Source: Podospora comata (taxonomy: Eukaryota > Ascomycota > Sordariomycetes > Sordariales > Podosporaceae). Taken from it: a stretch of 64,000 nucleotides of DNA. Every line of letters starts with the position of its first letter. Within the stretch, counting starts at the first letter, position 1. A program made the translations under genes and the position numbers. Where the stretch lies: positions 496,001-560,000 of the forward strand of contig CP071498.1 of assembly GCA_017354895.1 (NCBI GenBank), given 5' to 3'. Under the pieces are notes generated by a model. It saw only the letters and a program-made list of their open reading frames with translations. It made no database searches and was not told the DNA's origin. Shown piece after piece: positions 57,917 through 64,000 of the stretch.

Positions 57917-59062
57917 GGGGAGGTATCCCCGATATGGAGTTAGCTTCACGATTATTTTGCACGATCATGGGGTGAATTGGTTTTGATGCGCCGCTACTAC
58001 TGCTGGCATGGAGTGCTGGCAGGTTGATATAAGTGCTTCTTCTGGATGGAGACCGAGTGTAGCGGTCAATAAGCTATGCTGATACTAGAGAACGGTGAGG
58101 TTAGAAGGGAGATATCACGTTCTTGTCACCCGATTTTTGTCTTTGGTGATGGGATCTGACTGAAAGGACGATTAGAACCCCACGATGAACATTTACGGGG
58201 TGTTGCTGCGGTGATGATCTTTCCCTCTGTCACGATATATGTATGCATGCGCTGCAGTGTCGCAGCTTCTTCATCAGGTGAGCCAAAAGGTCAAACTCAG
58301 GTCAGGTCAGGTTAGACATTGACCGACTGTTGACCGACCCGGTGAGCTGCAACAACCACAGCATATCAATCTGTGCAGCAGCAGCAATGCATATATTCAT
58401 ACCCACCATCATCTACCACCACCACCACCTTTTGGCTCCCTCATTCGTAATTTGCCCCTTCTGTACCACCGCCACCACCACCGTTGAGACACAAATTTCA
58501 TCCCAAGTGACCACAACTCCCAGAGTAATCTCCTCGTGTTTAGACCGTAGCACTAGTACAGAAGAGTGTCGGTCCTCCGGGCGGCTACAACCCTCACACA
58601 CCCATTGTGTTCACAGAATTTGATTCATCCAGCCTGAAATGAGTGGCAAAGCGGAAGAGTCTGCCGACAATGACACGAAGAAAAAGAGAGATATAATTGG
58701 ACTGGTTGCTCAACCCGTCCAATAAGACAGATTCGATGAAATCTCCCAAGTTCTCTTAATCACCTACCCGTGAACAAAGTGTAACCCGGAACTCAGAAAC
58801 CCAAATATAATGATGCGGATGTCAACGGCGCGTAAAAAGGGGCATTTGTCAATCATGAAGCAATGCAAGAAAAAGTGATGATGCAGCACCCACTACACAT
58901 TTATCCAGACATACTCCGTACTGCTATCAAAACCCCTCAGCGCTGTAAGTGTATGTGTAATATTTGTTGTGTTGTGCCTGGGTATAGATGGTGTGTGCAA
59001 CGCTCCGTTATCCCATGCAATAAATAAAGAAAAAAGCAAATAACAGGACGGGCAAAGCCAAC

Positions 59063-59115
<53 letters not shown>

Positions 59116-59400
59116 ACAACATCGCTTTTGCCCCGCACTCTTTACTATCCTTTGTGTAAACCAGGTACAACAAAAAGACATGACAAAAAAAAAACCAAAC
59201 CAGGGAAAAAAGCTCCCAAATATTACAATCCTTCATCCCTCATATGACCGATCCATGTATGCCCCCAACCTCCCGTTTCTGTGCAATTCATCTGCTCTGT
59301 CCATCGTCACACTGCATTCCCGCCATGCTTGCTTTGCTCTCGCTCATGTATACACACATAATCTCAACCTCGCTGAGAAGAAAAGAAAAGGAGAAAATGA
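57917..59400. other. intergenic, downstream of RNR
   Basis: About 1.5 kb between the MITE and the RNR stop codon. Contains a short run of CAGGT/GACCGAC repeats (58290-58340) and the CA microsatellite. No gene supported. Confidence 0.5.
59065..59113. repeat. (CA)24 microsatellite
   Basis: About 24 uninterrupted CA units, roughly 290 bp past the stop codon of the minus-strand RNR gene. Likely length-polymorphic. Confidence 0.95.
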
Positions 59401-62300
59401 TTAACCGCTGCACATCACGCAGGCCTCGGGGTTTTCAATGCTGCCTGTAACGTCATGGTTAGCATCTGTTGTCAAGTTCGGAGATGACGGAGAGAATTCA
59501 ACTTACAAGCAAGCACTGCCTCGGAATAAATGTCCACCTCACGCTCCTTGCTTTCGTCGTCATTGTCCTCCGCCTCCTTCTTGACCTCGGCAGCCGGAGC
59601 GTCGAGCGACTCCTCCTTGGGCTTCTCAGCCGGCTCGGTGGGGAGAGCCTTGGGGCTGTCACCTTCCGGAACGTCCGCCTTGAACGGAGGAGGCTTCGCT
59701 GGCGATGCCAGAGGACGTGACTTGACCTCACCAGCGGTGGGGGTCTTGATAGGAGGAGGGGTGGTGGGAGCGCCGTTGCTGAGACCACTGGGGGTATCCT
59801 TCACAAAGGCCATGGGCCGGGGGACCGCGCTAGGGGACGACATGTAGCTGCCGGGAGGAGCGCGCTTCTTAAGCCCGGATGATGTCTTGGCAACGGCACT
59901 ATCCTGCACCAGGAGGGCCTCCTGATCGACGGTGAACTGGATGGGCTGCGCAGCAGCCTGGGTACGGAGGTAGTACATGCCAGTCTTGAGACCCAACTTC
60001 CAGCCAGTGAAGTGCATGCTGGTGATCTTGCCCATGGTGGGATCACGCATGTGGATGTTGAGCGACTGGGATTGATCGATGAAGGCGCCACGGTCGGCAG
60101 CCATCTGGACGATGGTACGCTGAGAGATTTCCCAGACGGTCTTGTACAGGGCCTTGATGTCGGCCGGGATGTTGGGAATGTTTTGGATGGAGCCACCCTC
60201 CGCAATGATGCGGTTCTTCATGTTGTCAGACCAGAGACCCATATCGACGAGGTCCTTTAGAAGCCAGGGGTTGACGACTTGGAACTCGCCGGCAAGCACA
60301 CGGCGCTGGTAGATGTTGGAAGTATAGGGCTCGAAGCACTCGTTGTTGCCCAGAATCTGGGAGGTGGAGGCCGTCGGCATGGGGGCAACCAACAGCGAGT
60401 TGCGGACGCCGTTCTTCTTGATCTCGGCCTTGAGCTCATCCCAGTCCCAGAGGTCGCTGGGCTTCACATTCCACATGTCATACTGAAGGATGCCTTTGGA
60501 GACGGGAGAGCCCTCGTAGGTGGAGTAGGTGCCCTGCTCCTTGGCAAGCTGGCACGACATGGTCAAAGCAGCGTGGTAGATGGTCTCAAAGATCTGTTTG
60601 TTCAACTCGCGAGCCTCAGCTGACTCGAAAGGCATGCGCAGAGCGAGGAAAGCATCAGCAAGACCCTGAACGCCAAGACCAATGGGTCTGTGGCGCATGT
60701 TGCTGTTGTAAGCCTCCTTGACGGGGTAGTGGTTGACATCAATGATCTTGTTGAGGTTGCGGACGACGATCTGGGTGACCTCGTGGAGCTTCTTGAAGTC
60801 GAACTTGGCCTCGTTATAGTCAACGAACTGAGGAAGGGCGAGCGAGGCAAGATTGCAGACGGCAACCTCATCGGGAGCCGAGTACTCAATAATCTCAGTG
60901 CATAGGTTGGAGCTGCGAATCACACCAAGGTTCTGTTGGTTGCTTTTACGATTGCAAGCGTCCTTGTACAGCATGAAGGGGTTGCCAGTCTCGGTTTGGG
61001 CCTCGAGGATGGCATACCACAACTTCTGGGCCTTGATCGTCTTGCGGCCACGGCCCTCCTTCTCGTACTTCTCATACAGAGCCTCAAACTCCTCGCCGTA
61101 GCAGTCGGCAAGGCCGGGGCACTCGTTGGGGCACATGAGGGTCCACTCTCCGTTCTTTTCAACACGCTTCATGAACAGGTCAGGGATCCACAAGGCAAGG
61201 AAGAGATCGCGGGCGCGAATTTCCTCCTTACCGTGGTTCTTGCGGAGGTCAAGGAATTCAAACACATCGGCGTGCCAAGGCTCGAGGTAGATAGCGAAGG
61301 CGCCGGGGCGCTTGTTGCCACCTTGATCGACGTAGCGAGCGGTGTTGTTGAAGACGCGAAGCATGGGGACAATGCCGTTGGAGGTGCCGTTGGTGCCGGC
61401 AATGTACGAACCAGTGGCACGAATGCGGTGGATGTTGAGACCAATACCACCAGCCATCTTGGAGATCATAGCGCAAGTCTTGAGGGTATCGTAAATGCCG
61501 TCAATGCTGTCATCCTTCATGTCGACCAAGAAGCATGACGATAGTTGAGCCTGGGGGGTACCGGCATTGAAGAGAGTTGGCGAGGCGTGCGTGAAGAACT
61601 TGCTGGACATGTAGGTATAGGTCTCAATGACACGCTCAATGTCGTCTCCCCAGATGCCGACAGCCACACGCATGATCATGTGCTGTGGCCGCTCAACAAT
61701 CTTGCCGTTGAGCTTGAGAAGGTATGAGCGCTCCAGTGTCTTGAAGCCGAAGTATTGGTAGTTGAAGTCACGGTCGTAGACAATGGCCGAGTCAAGGTCG
61801 TCCTTGTGCCTCATGACGCACTCGTATGTCTCCTTGGCAATCATGGGCGAAGGGCGGCCATTCTTTGGGTTGACGTAGTGGTACAAATCGCTGACTACTG
61901 ACGACCATTGCTTCTTGGTCTGCTTGTGAAGGTTGGAAACCGCGATACGGGCGGCGAGAATGGCATAGTCGGGGTGGGTGACGGTCATGTAAGCGGCAGT
62001 CTCGGCGGCCTGAGAAAAGAGTTGTTAGAGTCGAGTGTTAAGATAAAGGTCAAGGTGAGATTAGCTTACCAAATCGTCGAGCTGAGCTGTTGTGACGCCT
62101 CCGTACACACCGGAAATGACTTTCTGAGTGATGGCCACAGGATCAACATGGTCCATGTCAAGCCCGTAGCAAAGCCTTGAAACACGGGCTGTGATCTTGT
62201 CGAACTGAACGCGCTCCTGGCGCCCATCTGCTTGAAATCAGCATCACTGATGGCTTCGTAGGAGTTCGAGAGTTGACATACCACGCTTCTTGACGTACAT
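59401..62300 (-). CDS. RNR1: ribonucleoside-diphosphate reductase large subunit (R1)
   Basis: Four exons, complement(59401..59444, 59507..62009, 62070..62227, 62282..62300), 907 residues; introns 62, 60 and 54 nt. Class Ia R1 reduces ribonucleoside diphosphates to deoxy forms and works with the radical-bearing R2 subunit. The first exon codes only MYVKKR plus one base; the ATP-cone follows ([13 protein letters not shown]). Redox and active-site cysteines are in place: LSSCFLVDM (about 217), SSNLCTEI, and the C-terminal CVMC (902, 905), which reloads the active site. Finger-loop and substrate motifs [56 protein letters not shown] are conserved. A low-complexity Pro/Ser/Glu linker of about 120 residues (from [14 protein letters not shown]) separates the barrel from the CxxC tail, longer than in bacteria. 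The last exon is 44 nt and carries only the tail. An ACGCGT box lies upstream. Confidence 0.98.
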
Positions 62301-63114
62301 GGCGTCGGTTGTGTAGAGAACAAAGGCGGCCAAATTTGGTGGGTATAGAGAATGGCAAAAGTGAGGGTGCCGTGTAGCTAGTCCCTCAATAAATCACAGC
62401 TGGTGGCAAAGATGCTTTGTCGAAAAAGAAAACAAGGCTGGTGCCAGACAGTCCTTGGAGTTATTCGTGGGTTTGGCGGTTGGGGGTGGAGGATGCAAGA
62501 AGAGAGAAGGGAAGGGTCTTTGCTGCTTTTGCGCGATCTTCTTTTAAGAGGAGAGGCGGGATGTGGATCGCGTCGGACGCGTTGGACACCAGAATTTTGG
62601 TGCCCGGCGCGTCGCTGTGCCCCGCTGTCCATTAAACAGACGCAGGGGCCATCCGATCTGCCCCACCATCGAGGTCTCGCTGCCTGGGGAGATCGGGATT
62701 TCAGGGCTCCCTGCATGTAGATTTCGGCAGGTGACAAGCCTCATTATCAATCTCAGTATCGGTATATTATTTTCCCTGTGTTTCCCTGCGTTGAACCTGC
62801 TTGCTCTTCTTGATGGCATTGAAGCCCAAAAACATTCAAACCCCAGTCTCATCGCTTGGCTTAAGTAAGCCACGTTTCCAAGGGTCCATCTCGTTTTAGG
62901 ACTAGCCAGCGTGACCCCTGTCAACATTCAAACGGCCGCCAAGGCTCACTCAACCTCTTCTCACAGTGAGGACGACTTATGAGGACATGCCTGACTCTTG
63001 AGGAGTATGATACTGAAGAGTTCTTCATCAACAGCACGGATATTCAGAAGAGCTCTGCTCTCGAGCGGAGCAACAGCACATCACTTCTCAGCAGCACCTG
63101 CACTCGGATCAAAA
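62301..63114. other. divergent promoter, RNR1 / TatD nuclease
   Basis: 814 bp between start codons. Holds a perfect ACGCGT and related GCGCG boxes in 62527-62613, described separately. No coding frame supported. Confidence 0.6.
62527..62613. promoter_or_regulatory. cluster of MCB/E2F-like boxes
   Basis: Within 87 bp: TTTTGCGCG (62527-62535), the perfect MluI cell-cycle box ACGCGT (62577-62582) and GGCGCGTC (62606-62613). MBF (DSC1) binds ACGCGT in yeasts, where ribonucleotide reductase large-subunit genes (RNR1, cdc22) are classic targets at G1/S. The cluster is 227-313 bp upstream of the RNR1 ATG and also upstream of the TatD gene. Confidence 0.5.
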
Positions 63115-64000
63115 ATGGCCGATTCCAACTCAAACCAGGCCAATGGTGCCTCTCTCACAACATACCAGCCGCGATACATCGATGTGGGTAGTTTATCATT
63201 TAATCTCATTGGCTAGCCACTAATAAATCATTTCCGCCTCATCAGATTGGCATCAACCTCGCTGATCCCATCTTCCGCGGCCGTTACCATGGCAAATCAA
63301 GACACCCCGATGACCTCCAGGGTGTCATCGACAGAGCCAAAGAAGTAGGCTGCACCAAGCTCCTCGTAACCGGCTCCTCCTTTAAATCCTCCCGTGACGC
63401 CCTTAAAATAGCCTCCAAATTCCCGAACGTGGTCTTCACCACAGCCGGAATCCACCCCTGCTCCTCCTCCATCTTCTCGCCCTCCCACCACAAACACCAC
63501 GACGAGTCCCAATCCGAGGACGAATCCGCCGACCAGCACACCCCCGCCTGCGGGCCCGACCCAACAAAACCCATCCTCGATGGCGAAGGCGTCGACCACG
63601 CCCGCTCAGAAGTCATCATCTCCGACCTCAAAGACCTGATCACTACCGCTCCGAAAAACAGCCTCATAGCCTTTGGCGAGTTCGGCCTCGACTACGACAG
63701 ACTCCACTACTGCTCAAAGGAAGTACAACTCCACTCCTTCGCCGCCCAGCTCAGACTCGCGGCGTCGCTCTCCCCTCAGTTACCGCTCTTTCTCCACTCC
63801 CGCGCCGCACACGGGGACTTTGTTCGTCTGCTCAAAGATGCGTTTGGCCCTAGGCTTGAAAAGCTACAAAAGGGTGGTGTAGTCCACTCTTTTACTGGAA
63901 CAATAGAAGAGGCAAAAGAGCTGATGGATCTGGGATTGTACATTGGCATCAACGGGTGCAGTTTCAAGACCGTCGAAAACTGCGAGGTGGTCAAGCAAAT
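63115..64000 (+). CDS. TatD-family deoxyribonuclease (3' end outside window)
   Basis: Exon 1 63115..63183, intron 63184-63245 (62 nt, GTGGGT, CACTAAT, CATCAG), exon 2 63246 to the window edge; 274 codons seen, stop not reached. TatD proteins are TIM-barrel metal-dependent DNases of the amidohydrolase superfamily; the eukaryotic group includes yeast YBL055C and human TATDN1, linked to DNA degradation in apoptosis. Matches to the family: YIDIGINLADPIFRG across the splice, HPDDLQGVIDRAKEVG, VVFTTAGIHPC (metal His), LIAFGEFGLDYDRLHYC (metal Glu), LPLFLHSRAAHGDF, GGVVHSFTGT and LGLYIGINGCSFKT. A hydrophilic insertion of about 50 residues (HHKHHDESQSEDES) lies after the IHPC motif and is longer than in yeast. 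The start MADSNSNQANG is the first ATG in frame and reads directly into the conserved fold. Confidence 0.93.

Overview
This looks like nuclear DNA of a filamentous ascomycete, most likely a sordariomycete of the Sordariales type. The evidence is short GT..AG introns (mostly 52-89 nt) with CTRAY-like branch sites in nearly every gene, compact mixed-strand gene order without operons, and fungus-specific genes: a Neurospora-type HET-C protein, a CFEM protein, a Cdc11/Nud1-type scaffold, a HymA/Mo25 protein and an Scs7-type sphingolipid hydroxylase. Species cannot be fixed from sequence alone. I found no rRNA or tRNA gene and no CRISPR array.

Layout. 0-9 kb: a small secreted cysteine protein (-), a YggS/PROSC PLP-binding protein (-), an AT-hook gene whose frame is broken twice (+), and the Mo25/HymA gene (-). 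9.8-19.6 kb: cytosolic isoleucyl-tRNA synthetase (+), an Sfi1 centrin-binding protein (+) and ribosomal protein L26 (+). 21-28.3 kb: a BTB protein, a conserved hypothetical protein and a disordered hypothetical protein (all -). 29.8-35.2 kb: a PDK1-type kinase (+) and a SWIB-domain SWI/SNF or RSC subunit (+). 36.3-43.9 kb: het-c (-), fatty acid 2-hydroxylase (+) and an RBM39-like splicing factor (+). 45-50.9 kb: one 1947-residue SIN scaffold ORF (+). 51.7-54.8 kb: a decayed vWFA gene (-) and a CFEM GPI protein (-). 54.8-59.4 kb: a 4.6-kb gene-free stretch holding a MITE. 59.4-64 kb: ribonucleotide reductase large subunit (-), with a TatD nuclease (+) divergent from it and cut by the window end.

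The genes are mostly unlinked housekeeping functions. Several concern cell-cycle and septation machinery: Sfi1 (spindle pole body), Cdc11 (SIN scaffold), HymA/Mo25 (morphogenesis kinase partner) and RNR (S phase).

The less ordinary content is: a MULE-like MITE with about 52-bp inverted ends and a perfect 9-bp duplication (57.3-57.9 kb); a second 375-bp inverted-repeat element between SWIB and het-c; a glutamine-rich reading frame continuing in frame after the Mo25 stop codon; two host genes with broken frames (AT-hook, vWFA); and two stop-free, length-3n introns, one of which would add two cysteines to the CFEM protein. Nothing amounts to a clearly new multi-gene system.
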